DNA from: Anthostomella pinea | Lineage: Eukaryota; Ascomycota; Sordariomycetes; Xylariales; Xylariaceae | DNA: 64,000 nucleotides | NCBI GenBank assembly: GCA_963556695.1 | Contig: CAUWAG010000012.1 | Span: 4,464,001-4,528,000, forward strand | Direction of reading: 5' to 3' | Shown: positions 1-11,865 of the stretch, piece after piece | How positions within the stretch are numbered: the stretch's first letter is position 1 | Layout of the letters: each line of letters begins with the position of its first letter | Program-made: the position numbers and the translations under genes | The notes under the pieces: model-generated | Told to the model about the DNA's origin: nothing | The model's database searches: none | What the model saw: the letters and a program-made list of their open reading frames with translations, nothing else

Positions 1-215
1 GGGACCAGGGCACGGCCCTGCGACAGCTCGGCCTGCTGCCCGAGTACCTGCCCTTCCCCTACGCCCTGCCCAACAACCAAACGCCCGCACCGGGCAAGAA
101 GTTCGAGTACCGGGTCCCTGTGGGCGGCGCCGAGACGGCGGCTAAGCTGGAGGACCAGAGCGCCGTGGAGAGTAATGGGTTGTTTGGGTTTGGGATTCGG
201 GAGGTGGATGCGTAG
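1..215 (+). CDS. C-terminal end of an unrecognised protein (5' truncated by window edge)
   Basis: An open frame entering from the window edge (first full codon at position 3) runs 70 codons to a TAG at 213-215. The frame is GC-rich at third positions, like a fungal coding exon. The visible peptide contains LGLLPEYLPFPYALPN and ends GLFGFGIREVDA. No domain can be named from this tail. It could be the last exon of an enzyme or a secreted protein. Its codon use and lack of stops are the only support. Confidence 0.55.
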   Translation, partial: DQGTALRQLGLLPEYLPFPYALPNNQTPAPGKKFEYRVPVGGAETAAKLEDQSAVESNGLFGFGIREVDA

Positions 216-1043
216 AGTGGTAGGTTGTCGTGGTTTGGGGATGGTGATAGGGGTTGTGTGCTGGGAGGCTTTGGGGGATTATGGCAGCGGGAGTGACGTC
301 GGATGACAGATGGACTTGAACGAAGCACGAATAATGACGACCGTAGAGACTACCAAGGCGGCGTGTTGAAACATAACCTCGACAATTCACGGAAATATTC
401 ATGCAATTTTCAAGTCGTTAGATTAGTTGTGGTGCTAATTTTTGGAATCACGCCCAGGGCTACCGGCACAAACCTACCTAGTCGCTGACTAATGCCACGA
501 CCTTCTGGTAGTATAGTGTACGTCGAGCCAGTAAGTTATGGTGCGAGCTTTCATGGAAGGAAATGCCATTGCCACAGAAGCTGCGGCATACACTGTCCAG
601 GCAAGCTAGCACAGCGACCGCAGTGGATGTATTCGTCATTATGTACACCACGGATATAAAGGGGGCACCTCAAGTGGGTACATAAACAAGTAGTTTAATA
701 CCAACATTCCTTCCGTTTGGATATCAGATCGGGCTCCCCAAGAATCATGTCATCGCGGCTTCCACTATGATATCATGCGCCCCACTCAAAATATACCCCC
801 ATCAAAGCGACTGCGGCCGTCGCTGATATGTATGTCCTCCGGCGAAGCTAAAAACCCGGCTTCTTCTGCCTGGCCTGGCATGTTCCTTGGGGGTGGGGGA
901 AAAGAACCTGAAATGCGCAGGCAGATATATCCGCTGCTTAGGTCTGCTGCTTCGGTATAATGGCTCAACTTTGCTGAGAAACGTGGTTTGTGTCGAGACT
1001 CGGCTGGCGATGGGCTCAGTTTAGCGATTTGCTCAAGCGAAGT
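216..1043. other. Intergenic, no gene seen
   Basis: This is the convergent gap between the partial gene and the kinase gene. Short open frames on both strands lack splice-supported extension and protein-like composition. A TATA-like gatataaa sits at 653-660 on the + strand, but no convincing gene follows it. Confidence 0.5.
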
Positions 1044-2378
1044 TCATCGCCTAGGCTGGCCGGCACTCCAAAGCCCTTTCGACGTCTCTACCACCCTGTT
1101 CGCAGCCGACCCAGGTCTTAAGCTAGGCGGCACACCAGACGTCGGTCCCGTGCCTCCCATTTCGATGTCACCATCGCGGGTGCTCCCGTACCCAGAATCG
1201 GAATTCGACATGCCAACTCCACTGTCCTTACCCAGAGGCGCAGCACCCCGTCCAGGCTCGGACGACTTCACCCCGTCCATGAGGTGCGCTTGTGCCTGGC
1301 CTTCTCTTAGCTTGTTGATGGCGCGCACTGTGTCGATGGCTGCGTGCAGCGTTTTCCTTGCGTTGAAGTTCTTCTTGACCGTCGGCAGCAAGTTCTGGCC
1401 CTTGCCGCCGTCCGGTAGGATGTTATAACCTGCGACAAATGCGTGTGACAGCGCTTCGTGTGCCGTCATACGCTTGTTCGGATCCACGGTCAGGCAACGG
1501 CGGATGAAGTCTTTGGCGTGCTCGCTGACACCGCGCCAGTACTCAATCGGCTGAAAGGTGTAGTCGGCGTTGAGGATCGCCTGCATCTCTTCGAAGTCGC
1601 TGTCGCGGTCAAAGGGCGTGTAACCGCACAGCAGGAAATACGTGATGACACCCATTGCCCATATGTCAACGGGCTTGCCGTGACCCGTCTTCTTGAAGAT
1701 CTCGGGCGCCATGTAGCCAGGGGTACCGCATGTGGTCGTCAAGACGTGGAATTGCTCCTCGTCCATGATGCGCGAAAGCCCAAAGTCGGCGATCAGGAGG
1801 TCGGCGTTGTCTTCCGGTGTGCGGAATAGCAGGTTCTCGGGCTTGAGGTCGCGGTGTACGATGCCGTGATCGTGGAGGTATGCGACGGCCGATAGGGTCG
1901 CGCGGATCAGATCGGCGGCGTCGGACTCGTAGTACGACCCTTTGCGGCAGATCCTGTCGAAGAGTTCACCGCCGAGCGCGAGGTCTGTTACGAGGTACAA
2001 GTTGTTCATGGTTTCGAAGTAGTCGACGAGGGTCAGGATGTTCTGGTGTCCCATGGATACCTTCTTGAGGACCGCGATTTCGTTGCGCACCTACGTCGAG
2101 GCGGAATATGTCAGTGGAAAAGACGCAACGACGCGGCGACTAGCAGCCTTCCTTATATGATGGGGCTTAATACGTACCATGTGTTCTCTGCCGGCCATCA
2201 ATCGTTTGTTGATGACCTTCGATGCATAGTACCGCCCCGTATCGATATGGACACATTCCTTGACCACCGAGTACGAACCTGCACCCAGCGTCTTCCCGAC
2301 CTTGTAGCGACATGGCTGTACCTGTGGACTCGGTCGGACAGGGGAGCCGTGGTTCGTGATGTCTGGTGTGGTGTTCAT
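1044..2378 (-). CDS. Calcium/calmodulin-dependent protein kinase (CaMK1-like)
   Basis: Serine/threonine kinase of the CaMK group, expected to phosphorylate targets on Ca2+/calmodulin signalling. Two exons, 2378-2178 and 2090-1044, are joined over an 87-nt intron (2091-2177; donor GTACGT, acceptor TAG), giving 415 aa. Visible motifs: Gly-rich loop GAGSYS (about 32-37), ATP lysine in YASKVI (K54), helix-C glutamate in NEIAVL (E71), HRDLKPEN (146-153), DFG (169-171), activation-loop TTTCGTPGYMAPE, and after the kinase core a basic NLLPTVKKNFNARKTLHAAI stretch matching the autoinhibitory/calmodulin-binding segment. The Ser/Gly-rich tail is variable. All catalytic residues are present. The start was chosen at 2378 because the family begins just before the RYKVGKTLGAGSYS segment; an upstream in-frame extension looks like 5' UTR. 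Confidence 0.93.
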
Positions 2379-3398
2379 TGTGGGTGATTGGGGAGCCTTC
2401 GACTCGGGCGCCTTCGTGAGAGTTAGGTTTACTAGCTTTCGTAACGGTACCTTCGCGTTCCTACGTCCCGTGCGGCAGTTGATAGATCCGTCACAAGTAT
2501 CTGGCGAGGGTTCTCGGAAAATCGGCACGTTGCGCGAGAGAATCGGGGCCGAGTGTAGAAAGTGGGTTCATGAGAGTACACAGCCTTGCAGGCGCGTCGA
2601 TGCTACTGTGTACAGACGGTCGAGCCGGTCCAACTCCTCCCACAGCCGTCGAGGCTGGGACGAGATCTCGCGAGGTAAGCCCGGGAGACTTCGAGGACAG
2701 GAGGCTAAATTATCGCAACGAGGCAGTCAGCCCGTCGGTCAGCCGTTGGTTCCTGGGTTCGCTAGGAATTGGTCGCGCGTTGGTCGCGTGTCACCTCGAT
2801 ACCGATGACCAGATGCTGTTCTTGCTTCTGCTAGGGCATTCGCAAAGGTGCAATAGTTTTAATCCCAGTCTGATCAAAAGGTCGTTGGGAAAATGAAGGA
2901 GGGTTCTGGAGTTCCACATCAGCTTCGGCTGCCCCTCATTCATGCAGTTGAGATAATGCTACTACTACCTTAGTAATCTGGAGATAGTATGGGATGGCTC
3001 CGTAAGGTAGGCGGGGGAAAGCCGATGCAACTTTTAGGTACAGCACCCGGCGGCATGAAAAGTTTAAGCTTCACTTGAGCGACTTGTCACTCAGATGGGA
3101 AATGGTGTTGTTTATGTTGTCTGCCTCTATGTATCATGTTTGGCGACCCGCAAGCTGATTCTAACTGGGGTCTTTTCATTACAGCTTACGCATCAGCACT
3201 GTCTGACTGTAAGCTTTTCAGATCCTGGCCCGGGTCTATCTTTTAGCACGGTTGGAAATGATTCAAGCGCTGCTTCTTGCTCTGCTTCTTGCTGATTAGT
3301 TGTTGAACGTACGATGTCTATGTACAACCTCTGTGTGTGTGCCGGGAGGGGCATGGCCAGATGAGCCGCTGTGAGGCATGGGTGGGAGGGCCACGATT
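2379..3398. other. Kinase 5' flank; no further gene seen
   Basis: This stretch holds the upstream region of the minus-strand kinase and the 3' flank of the next minus-strand gene. Open frames across 2356-2896 on the plus strand are in three different frames with arginine/serine-rich nonsense composition. I see no splice-supported gene. Confidence 0.5.
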
Positions 3399-4108
3399 CT
3401 ACTCAGCTCGACCTCTGCCTTGGCGGAATGCCTTCTTGGAGCTCTGTTGCTTCTTCGACCTGAGTCTACTCTCCCGGAATGACTTCTCCCTGCTTCCGTA
3501 TCAGCCGCGCTGCCGTCGAATTCGTCTTGAGGATCCGGGGCCATTGATGATGCTACTTACAGTGCTTCGTACTTCTTGACCTTCTTGTCACTGGTGCTTC
3601 CTGGTACCCGCTCCTTGTAGATCTTGCGCAGCTCCTCTGCAAGCTTCTCATAGTTCTCATCCGTGTTGGCAGCCTTGCTCCGTTGCGTCTGAGCCTGGAT
3701 TTGGATCGAGTCGGTCCTCCCAGAGTAATATTTCGACGTTCTCAATGCAGAGTGGACGAGTTTCGGAAGACTCTTTGACAACTCGTCGACGGACCAGACA
3801 GTCGTCGCTTTAGTCTCAGTTCTACCTCGTGTCAGCACGGTGTACTTGGCCAGTCGGTGGTGGGTGGCTACTAACTTGTTCACATGCTGCCCTCCAGGCC
3901 CGCTGGAACGCGAATAGCTTGTCTGTCCCTTGGGTAGACTGCTGTCTCTGAATGACATGTGCCACTTTCTAGCCTCTGCGAGTTCATCCTGGTTAAAGTT
4001 GGCTTCAAATGCTTCATACTGAATCTGTCGCGTTTGGACCAGAGGCCTGCCTAGAGGTGCAACGCACAATGTGGGTACCGCATGCCTCGTAATAAGAGCT
4101 GAGAACAT
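3399..4108 (-). CDS. Mitochondrial GGQ-domain peptidyl-tRNA hydrolase (ICT1/Pth4-like)
   Basis: Release-factor-like protein of the ICT1 family, which hydrolyses peptidyl-tRNA on stalled mitochondrial ribosomes. Three exons: 4108-3876, 3821-3561 and 3489-3399, giving 194 aa. The catalytic GGQ lies in SSGPGGQHVNK (residues 72-74). Splicing restores the family run VNKTETKATTVW and then LPKLVHSALRTSKYYS and QTQRSKAANTDENYEKL. The last exon gives the usual basic tail KKQQSSKKAFRQGRGRAE. Intron 1 (3822-3875) is 54 nt, has no stop and keeps frame, so an unspliced reading is open but breaks the GGQ domain. Intron 2 (3490-3560) removes an early stop after YEAL. The N-terminus (TRHAVPTLCVAPLGRPLVQTRQ) suits a mitochondrial presequence. 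Confidence 0.88.
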
Positions 4109-5860
4109 GGCTTCCAGTCAGAGCGAAGATCGAAAAGGTTCAAGGGTCCCGGCGAGAATGACAGTCTCGTTTAAGTTTGCGTCTTGTCATGGATATAGCA
4201 CCGATATAATCCCAACATCGGATTCACCACGTGGCGTTGTAGGTCGTGTGGCCTCCACGGCAGGTGAAACAGTGTGTCAGACCACGGGTAGGAATTACTG
4301 CACCTAACAAAGATCATGTAGAATCAGGAAAGATACACAATTCTTCGGCGCAGCAGACATATAAGGGAGAGAGAGCGGTGTGCTTCAACGAACGATTTGG
4401 ACCTGATATACCGCTCGAAGAATTATACATCGTGGTTGGTAGGACGCAACGCGCCAATCAGTCGGTAACTTCAGCCATTGCATTTACACGGCAACTTACC
4501 CTCGTGTGGATCCAGCTGGTCCAGCTGTCAGGTGTCTTGTCGGTTGGGCCGGATTGTTGCCCAAGGGACAAGGTACCGTTTGCACTGTATCTAGTACTTA
4601 AGTGACCTTTCGGATGGGACACGCTCCCATCCTTCTAGACAGCAAGCAGAACATCCAGAATACTAGTCATCGTAACATGGTATTCTGGGCCCCTGCCAGA
4701 AGGCACATTCGCATTGCACATAAGTGGGGACCAGATAAGCATACATGCAGCAAACGATAAACAGCGACGACAGACCGCGTTCATCCAGACGTGAGCACGG
4801 ACCACTATCCTCTGTAGTGACGCATAGGTTCCCCTCCGTCCCGCCCTGCTGCCCTTGACGTTTTCACCGGACAATCCCTTTCTAGATCTTTTCTCCCATC
4901 CAATCGTCCCACCGCGGCACCGCGGCACCACGACACCCTCAACCTCAACCTCGGGAAGCTGTACAGCCTCGCTTTGTTCTGTCCTGTCCTGTCATCTCTT
5001 GCGACTCCAGATAGTCGACGCTTTTCTTTTACCTCGGTGGAATATCCCCGCGCCAACAAGTAACCTACCTGCGCACTTGGAATCAAAGACATTGACATCC
5101 ATCCATCCATCTGTCCATCACATCACAGTCTTGACCGAATACTGCTTGTCGATGTTCAAGTGCAGATCCTGACCCGACTGACCTACATAAACTGACTTCG
5201 CTGCCCGCTATCATCCATTTTATCCGCACTGCGCAATATCTGAACTCATCCCTCCTTCTGCCACTCACCTCATCCATCCGTCCACCTGCCATAGCTCTTC
5301 TCTGGCACGGGTGACTGCCATATCTCGACTCCCACCCTTGACGACTTGCCACACAACGCCCAACGCTAGATGACAATCTAGATCATCAACTCCTCCGTCT
5401 ACGGCTCAAGTAGAGGCGTCGGGTGGTATTGACAGAGTCGGCGACGAAAGCAGGTACACAGTACCACCCAGCTGAACCCGTCAACGACAGCCTCATATTC
5501 CGCAACCCTGTCGTACATGGTACCTGGGCAACATCATCGATCCCCCATTTCAGACGTGTCGCCTACTATCTCGGCGACACCCAAGCCCTGCACCAACTGC
5601 AGCAAACACATACGACCGCGGCCAAATCCACCCATTTCTCACTGGAGACTTGCCAAACCCTCACTCCTCCATACTTCCTATTGCGCCATGCAACCTCAGT
5701 AAACCAAACCTGGATACGCCTTTTGACTGCGCCATCATTGTTCCATCCCCTGCGCAGCATCAGTCCTACTGGTCTGTCCAGCCTCCAGAGCACTAAGTTA
5801 CTTGCTCTACGGCCAACACTCCTCCATGGCCATACAATCTGCCAAATTTGCCTTGCCTGA
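4109..5860. other. Long 5' flank of the Nab3 gene, pyrimidine-rich
   Basis: Shared upstream region of the minus-strand hydrolase and the plus-strand Nab3 gene. From about 4850 to 5860 the plus strand is C/T-rich with repeated ccatccatc units near 5096-5118, as is common in fungal promoters and long 5' leaders. An open frame at 5423-5860 ends just before the Nab3 ATG but has no conserved features, so I read it as leader. A 5' UTR intron is possible and was not resolved. Confidence 0.55.
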
Positions 5861-8394
5861 ATGTCGGACCAGTCTCCCGAGGTCTGGGCTACTGCCAATC
5901 TGAGTCCCGTATCACCGGCACCCATCCATCCATCGTCCCCATTAGTAATGCCTCTGCAAGACCAGGCGGATACTCTCTACACCATGTCGCTCTCCAGCAA
6001 CGACCAGGCCGCCATGGCTCCGTCACAGATCGTTGAGCACACCGAAACAAACACCCATAGCAACATGCCTGCCATTGTCACCCAGGACGGCACCCGCGAG
6101 ATTGAAGCTGCCCACTCACCTGATTTCAGTCTCGACAGCAATGAGGACGCAGCAGGTGAGGCAGAAGACGCAACGCCAGACGCAGACAGGGGTCAAGAAC
6201 ACATACCGCGTCTCGATACTACCCAGACAGATACTATTCAGACTCAACATGATGTATCAAATACGCACGGGTCCGCTCGTGACACTGCTACGTCTGAAAC
6301 CATGACCCAGCAGTATGAAGCCGCTGCCTCTTCACATGATCTTGCTTCCGCCACCCCTACCCAGCCCGCACCCGAGTCTGCTGCTGATGCGAGCTCAAGT
6401 ACAGACCAACAACCACAAGAGAGTCAGGATATCATGACGACTGACGATGTCCAGCCGCCCCAAGAATCCAACAATGAAGCTGCTATTGACATCCAAGCCC
6501 TGGTTGACAACATCACAGCTCGAGCTGCTGAAGATGCTAGTCAGGACTCGGTTGCTCAGGATGCCACGAATAATCCTACCACGGCCCAAACTTCTTCTTT
6601 GCCACCTAGACCCCCCATGCCGCAGCAGCCTGCCACTCAGTCGTATGCGCAGCCCCAAGATCTCCCCACGTATCCTGCTGGAGATCTTCATCCGGGTAGT
6701 GCTATGACGATGCCTCCTACCATGCCTCCTGCCCTGGGCACTTACCCAGCCAGGGCCCCAGGTACTTCTGCGGAGTCTAGTATTAGTCTCCCACCTTTCC
6801 CACCTTCTACCAGTGCCATGCACAATACCCCCATGTCAATGCCGCAGCACGATGGTGCTTATACTGCCGCTCCAAGTGGTCAGCCCCAGCCGTTCGGCCA
6901 CCAGCAACAGCAGCAATGGGATGGCTTTCTCCAGGAGGAACGTCGATACGTGTCTGAAGCTAAATGGGATAGGTTCCCCGACGGATCCAGACTCTTCATC
7001 GGTATGCAATCACGATTGACAAACTCATACTGTGGCTAGCTAATAGAGGACTAGGCAACCTGTCCAGCGAGCGTGTATCGAAGAAGGAGGTATTCGATAT
7101 CTTTGCGAGATACGGCCGACTGGCCCAAATATCACTCAAACAGGCATATGGCTTCGTCCAGTATCATACTGTTGACGAAGGCCAGGCTGCAATGGAAAAC
7201 CTGCAAGGAACTGAGATTCGGGGTCGGAAAATCCGTAAGTCATTTCGCCTTGGCATGAAGATGTTGGGTCGCTAACAAGTAGTAGATCTCGAATTCTCTC
7301 GCACCCAGAAGAAGGATGGAGATGGTGATAAACGCGGCAATCGTGGCAAACGAGATGGTGAGCGCAGCGACCGTCGCGAGGGTGGGCGTGGCCGACGAGA
7401 TGACTATCGCCCGGGACGCCAGCCGTCTCCCAAACGTGGCAGTCAACAGAAAGGGAATTCGCAAGATGGCAACCACAACGGCCGCGGCCGTGGCAATCGC
7501 GACGGTGGCTTCAAAAGTGGTCGTGGTCGTTCGCGATCTCCTAGCTTCGGCGGGCGAGATGCTGCCCAATACAGACGTCGGAGCCCCAGCCCGCCTCGTC
7601 GCTATCCGGCGGACATGGATCTCGACATGCCGCGTCGCTACGGAGGCGACATCCCTGACGTGCAGTTCCTCCTCCTGCAAGAGGTTGAACGAGAATTTGT
7701 CTCCTGGGCTGAGCAAGCATTCATCAACCAGGGCTTGAAGGTTCTTGTTATGTTCCTGAACCCTCAATTTCCTCGAGAGGCAGTGATTCAACGTCAGGTG
7801 GTGGAGGGCGTTCATGCCGTTGTGGAGCTTGACATCCGCGCGCAACAGTTGGGCATGGTCTCGTTCCAAGTCTTTGACCGCTCGGCCGGACATAACGTCC
7901 GCTACGACCAGTACCAAGACCTTGATCCCAACGTTGCCGCTCAACTGGTCGCTCGGACCAAGGCTCAGTCACAACTCCCGTCTCCGTACGGCACTGGGCA
8001 ATTACCACCGGCCCAACAGTACCCGCACGCCCATCAAGCACCTTACATGCCTCCGCACTACCCGAACCAACCCTACCCCGGCCACACGATGCCTCCTGGA
8101 CCTGTTGGGCCGGGAGGATCGCTGGACAACGCAACGCTGCAGAAGATCCTGGGCACGCTACATGGACAGCCGGGCGGTCATCACATGCCCGGACAGCCGA
8201 TGCCGCCGGGCGGCGCCCCCGCCGCCATGAACGGATTGCAAGGCGGCATAGGAGGAGGCCATCACGCGCACACGCCCCAGCATGCCGGTGTGGGCTATCC
8301 ACCCGCACCTGCCAACGGGGCACCCGGCGGCCATGGCGGGGATTCGTCACATCATGTCCACAACATCATGGCACAGCTTTCTAGATACCGGTAG
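5861..8394 (+). CDS. NAB3: Nab3-like nuclear RNA-binding protein (RRM)
   Basis: Homologue of yeast Nab3, an RRM protein of the Nrd1-Nab3-Sen1 system for termination and surveillance of non-coding transcripts in the nucleus. Three exons, 5861-7001, 7055-7234 and 7286-8394 (introns 53 and 51 nt), give 809 aa. The first 370 residues are acidic and Gln/Pro/Thr-rich. Exon 1 ends in RLFIG and joins to NLSSERVSKKEVFDIF, forming RNP2; SLKQAYGFVQYHTVDEGQAA holds the Nab3-type RNP1. Exon 3 starts HLEFSRTQKK, then an RGG/SR-rich stretch, then the conserved DIPDVQFLLLQEVEREFVSW to LVMFLNPQFPREAVI region, then a Pro/Gly/His-rich tail. The RRM is split by both introns and reads cleanly only when spliced. 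The ATG is preceded by an in-frame stop. Confidence 0.9.
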
Positions 8395-8857
8395 TAGCCT
8401 GTTGGTGTTACACATGGACTCCGTTGCCTGACGTCGCAATGATGGCGGAGCCAAAGGGCATATTGCATTGCTAGGCGTTGGAAGGTCTTGGGACAGAATA
8501 AAGCCCCGCGGACTGCGACAGGAACTGCGACAGGAACACTCTCAAGGGCATAATGATCGTTGCCTGGCATAGAGCATAGAGTTGGTCCAGGCTTATAATG
8601 ATAAATACTGGTGATGAAGCTTTTGGCTTGTTGCATCAGTGATAAAGTCGTTCGTGTTGTACATGGTCTTGGGACTATGTAAAGGCTCTTCGTAGACCGG
8701 TTTAACCCTCTTGTTTATAATACAGGTCTAGCTATACAGTTCAGTGATTCAGTATATTACGTAGACTGCTGTTTCAGCAAAAAGACTTTTGGTCTTCCAA
8801 CTCCGAGACGTGAGGGTTGTATACGCCCGCTCCACAGACAGATTGCAGGATCCGTGA
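8395..8857. other. Convergent intergenic region with a 12-bp tandem duplication
   Basis: This is the 3' flank shared by Nab3 (+) and the LETM1-like gene (-). It contains a perfect 12-bp tandem duplication, actgcgacagga, at 8512-8523 and 8524-8535. I see no gene. Confidence 0.6.
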
Positions 8858-10051
8858 TTATACGTCCCCCTCTAACCGAAGCAGCACGCGCCTGACCTTG
8901 TCCTCAGCCTCATGTCTGGTCCCCTCCGCATCTGCCTGATCGCCCTGCGCAGAAGTAGGAGCTGTCTTGCTGATCCAGCTCTCTAACTTACGCCTCAACT
9001 CACCGATCTCCTTGCCGCGAACATCGATCCCGCGATCCTCGCACGCAAGCACGACCTCACCATTCTCGACGATCTCCACGCCGCCGCCCTCGCGGATCAT
9101 CCTGTCGTCATTCACGATCCACTCGACGGCTTTCGCCGCCTTGACGCTAGACATCGGCCCGTCCAAGCCCGCGCGATCCCACCACCGGCTCGTCAGGCCC
9201 AGCACGCGACATATATGTCCGTCGGCCGTGCGGTGCAGGCCGTCCTCGCGACTTACGTGCGCCAGCGCGCGGTAGCTCGCGCCGCGCCGGTCCTCGGCGC
9301 CCTTCCGGATCACGTCGAGCTGCTTCGGGATGCGGCACGTGTACGGCGTCAACTTGGGGAAGAGCAGCACGATGAGTGGTGTGAACTCGCCGCACACGAG
9401 CACCACGACGCCGAAGACGGGCAGACGGGCCAGGTCGTGTCGCACACGCGCGCGAAGGAGGATTGCGGCGCGCGAGGGGTATGTGTCGGCGCTGTTGCCC
9501 AAATGGGGTGGGGTGGCGGCGCTGGGGGTCGTGCGCAGGAGGGTGCGGTTCGTGAAGACGGCTTTGAGCCCGGTCTTGTAGAAGTTCGTGTACGCCTTTC
9601 CGAGGGAGAAGAGGTGTCGGAAGAGGGAGGCGGATGGATCGCGCGTCGGGAGGTCCAGGGGCGGTGGGCGCGTGCTCGCGGGTGGGTTGAGTAGTGTGGC
9701 GGCTGGTATGGGCGACGAGGGCTCGTGTGAGGGTGCGGGCTGCCCGAGGGTGTTCAGGTCGGCGCGCGTCGTGGTGGTGCTTCCGGAAGCTGTATGGGGT
9801 TGCGGCGGCTCCTCGGGTTTGGTCTGTGTCACTGTTGATGTCGAGGCAGCGCGCGAGGTGGTTCTAGGTAGGCCCTTCCCGGTACTTGAGCTGGCGAAGC
9901 GCGACGACCTCCTCATGCGCAACCCAGGAGTGTACTGGCTGGATGCGCCGAGGAAGAGAAGGGGGAGTATTGCAGCTGGCGCGGTGGTGAATCCATGACT
10001 CAAGAGTGTGGGTTGGACTCGCGCAAGGCGTAGTCCGGTATTGAGGCTCAT
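8858..10051 (-). CDS. LETM1-like (Mdm38/Ylh47-type) mitochondrial inner-membrane protein
   Basis: Single exon, 397 aa. After a Ser/Thr/Pro-rich N-terminus of roughly 130 residues, fitting a mitochondrial presequence and linker, the stretch FRHLFSLGKAYTNFYKTGLK leads to RARVRHDLARLPVFGVVVLV. Next come CGEFTPLIVLLFPKLTPYTC and RIPKQLDVIRKGAED. This hydrophobic helix followed by a PxLTPYTCRIP element is the signature start of the LETM1 ribosome-binding-like domain. The C-terminal part contains further conserved charged helices (LCREDGL-like segment, ERIVNDDRMI-like region). LETM1 proteins act in mitochondrial K+/H+ exchange and ribosome tethering. The protein is shorter than canonical Mdm38, so it belongs to the LETM1-like subgroup, and ion-exchange function is not assured. 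Confidence 0.8.
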   Translation of the reverse strand: MSLNTGLRLARVQPTLLSHGFTTAPAAILPLLFLGASSQYTPGLRMRRSSRFASSSTGKGLPRTTSRAASTSTVTQTKPEEPPQPHTASGSTTTTRADLNTLGQPAPSHEPSSPIPAATLLNPPASTRPPPLDLPTRDPSASLFRHLFSLGKAYTNFYKTGLKAVFTNRTLLRTTPSAATPPHLGNSADTYPSRAAILLRARVRHDLARLPVFGVVVLVCGEFTPLIVLLFPKLTPYTCRIPKQLDVIRKGAEDRRGASYRALAHVSREDGLHRTADGHICRVLGLTSRWWDRAGLDGPMSSVKAAKAVEWIVNDDRMIREGGGVEIVENGEVVLACEDRGIDVRGKEIGELRRKLESWISKTAPTSAQGDQADAEGTRHEAEDKVRRVLLRLEGDV

Positions 10052-10428
10052 GTGATTGTACTGTAGTGCTGCGAGGTGCGAGGCGTTGGTGGTTCAGTCT
10101 CAATGCCACGACGGAGAGGAGAAAAAACAAAGAACTTGGGATCGTCACGCTCTTCAGATTGGAAATTTCGGTCGTCGATGATGCAGGTACGACATCGGAT
10201 CTACATGTGTACGTCAGCATTTCATCGGTTGGCCCGAGCTCGTTCTACAGTGGCGTTTCAGGGGTCTCGAGTCCGGGGAATTCAGCGGGGTTTGCCGCTG
10301 GAGGTTTCAACGGTGAAGAAGCACTGTCTCAAGTCCAAGAACCTCATGATCCATCCTCTTTTGCTCATCAACGAAGATGTAGACTTCACATGTTGTTCTT
10401 TGGTCTAATTATATACATCTCCTATCTA

Positions 10429-10978
10429 TCACAGCTTCGCTTCCGGATTCAGATAAGCGGTACATTCCATCTCCATTTTCGCTCCCATAGGCAGCTGGTA
10501 CACCGCGACGCAAGTCCGGCACTGCATCAATCGTCAGCTTCTCCTCTCGACCCTCAACCAGCACTCCGGTCTGGGCTCCGGGGGGGTTATGCAACTCACC
10601 GGCTTGGGATCAACACTGTCGAAGAACTCGTCGTAGGCCTCGTTGAAGCTCACAAAGTCGTCCATCGTCATCAGGAACACGTTGACCTTGACCACATTGT
10701 TCAGACTGCTGCCGGCTGCCTCGAGCACCGCCGACAGGTTCTTGATGGCTATTCGCTGTATCATCGCTTCGTCAGCCCATGCAGCTTCAGCTTTATGCGA
10801 GGTAAGTCTGTCTCACAGCCTCGGGCTTCACGCCACCCTCTGCGAGCTTCCCGGTCGTCGGGTCCCTGCCGATGTTTCCTGAACAGTACACCATGCCGCC
10901 GTACTTGACGGCCTGCGAGAACTGAGGCATTGGCGGGGGCGCCGTGTCCGTCCTGACTGCTTGTTTCGTGTATGGCAT
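10429..10978 (-). CDS. RidA/YjgF-family enamine/imine deaminase
   Basis: Small trimeric RidA-type protein that hydrolyses reactive 2-aminoacrylate and related imines in the cytosol or mitochondria. Three exons, 10978-10817, 10755-10600 and 10521-10429 (introns 61 and 78 nt), give 136 aa, the usual family length. Seen in order: FSQAVKYGGMVYCSGNIGRD; then AIKNLSAVLEAAGSSLNNVV and KVNVFLMTMDDF. The last splice makes DPKPCRTCVAVYQLPMGAKM followed by EMECTAYL. The arginine of CRTCVAV is the conserved substrate carboxylate-binding residue. Joining at GVKPEA|RIAIKN is supported by frame and homology. The reading extends upstream without an ATG, so 10978 is the first usable start. It overlaps no neighbour. 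Confidence 0.9.
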
Positions 10979-11865
10979 TGTGGTTGTTGAACCTGGTAAT
11001 CGACTTGGTGTTGGCTCCCGTTCCTTGAGCTTTCTGCTTTTAAACGCTCTTTTTGAGCAAGAGAATAACAAGTGCAGGACTATGCTGCCGCAGAGAAGTT
11101 GCGGTCTATCGTGGTCGAGACGGCTTATTTATCGCCAGCTCTGCAGCTCCGAACAGTAAGGTATGAAGATCGGTCCGATCTATCAAAAGCCGAGCCCGTC
11201 GCCTATCTACCGGCTGGCCATCATGACCGCTCGGCAAGATCCGACGACATCGGCCAAGGGACGGTGCTGAGTCAGCACCTCAACCTCCTCGAGCTCATCA
11301 AGGGGCATTGGCGTCGCCCACTGCCCCAAACGCCAAGTGCGATCGTCATATCACTGTCTTCTTCGGCGGCAGAGGCTTTCCTTCACCATTCGAGCGAGAA
11401 CGGACACATGTTGTTTCGATTGCGCTCGCTGACGGACCAGCTGCCGTCCTCGCCAACAAGACACGATCTACTCTCCTTGCGGCATAAGTTATTGACTATG
11501 ACTGCTTTGCCTTCTGCTATACTCGCGATATCCTGTCATTGTGCTAATCATTGTCGCTCCCAGGAATACTCACTCCCGATGGCTGAAGACCAGGCCAGCC
11601 ACCACATCACAGCGCAGGGCAGTTACAGTATGACCCGAACGCGGCCTCCAGGCGCCGCTGACTGTTGCTGTCGCGCGCTTTGCGGCAGGCTTCAGCTGAG
11701 CTCCCGGTGAGAGTCAACTCCTTCTAGAGTACAGGCCTTAGTTCCCGGAATAAGCACCGGCATAAGCAATTGTCAGAATATCCATATCGATATCGTTGCT
11801 TATATCAGGGTGCTTTTTCCACAAACCATAATATTATTTCTACTGACTCCAGACTCCAGTCATGA
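10979..11865. other. Intergenic, no convincing gene
   Basis: This is the upstream region of the RidA-family gene. A plus-strand open frame at 11072-11710 (212 codons) begins on the opposite strand of the RidA leader, shows no domain and has an irregular composition. I do not call it. Confidence 0.45.

Noticed and set aside
5423..5860. 145-codon plus-strand frame ending just before the Nab3 ATG.
   Set aside because: Low-complexity Ser/Thr/Pro/His composition in a pyrimidine-rich leader, with no splice signal into Nab3.
9215..9998. Long plus-strand frames opposite the LETM1-like gene.
   Set aside because: They are antisense shadows of a GC-rich coding exon.
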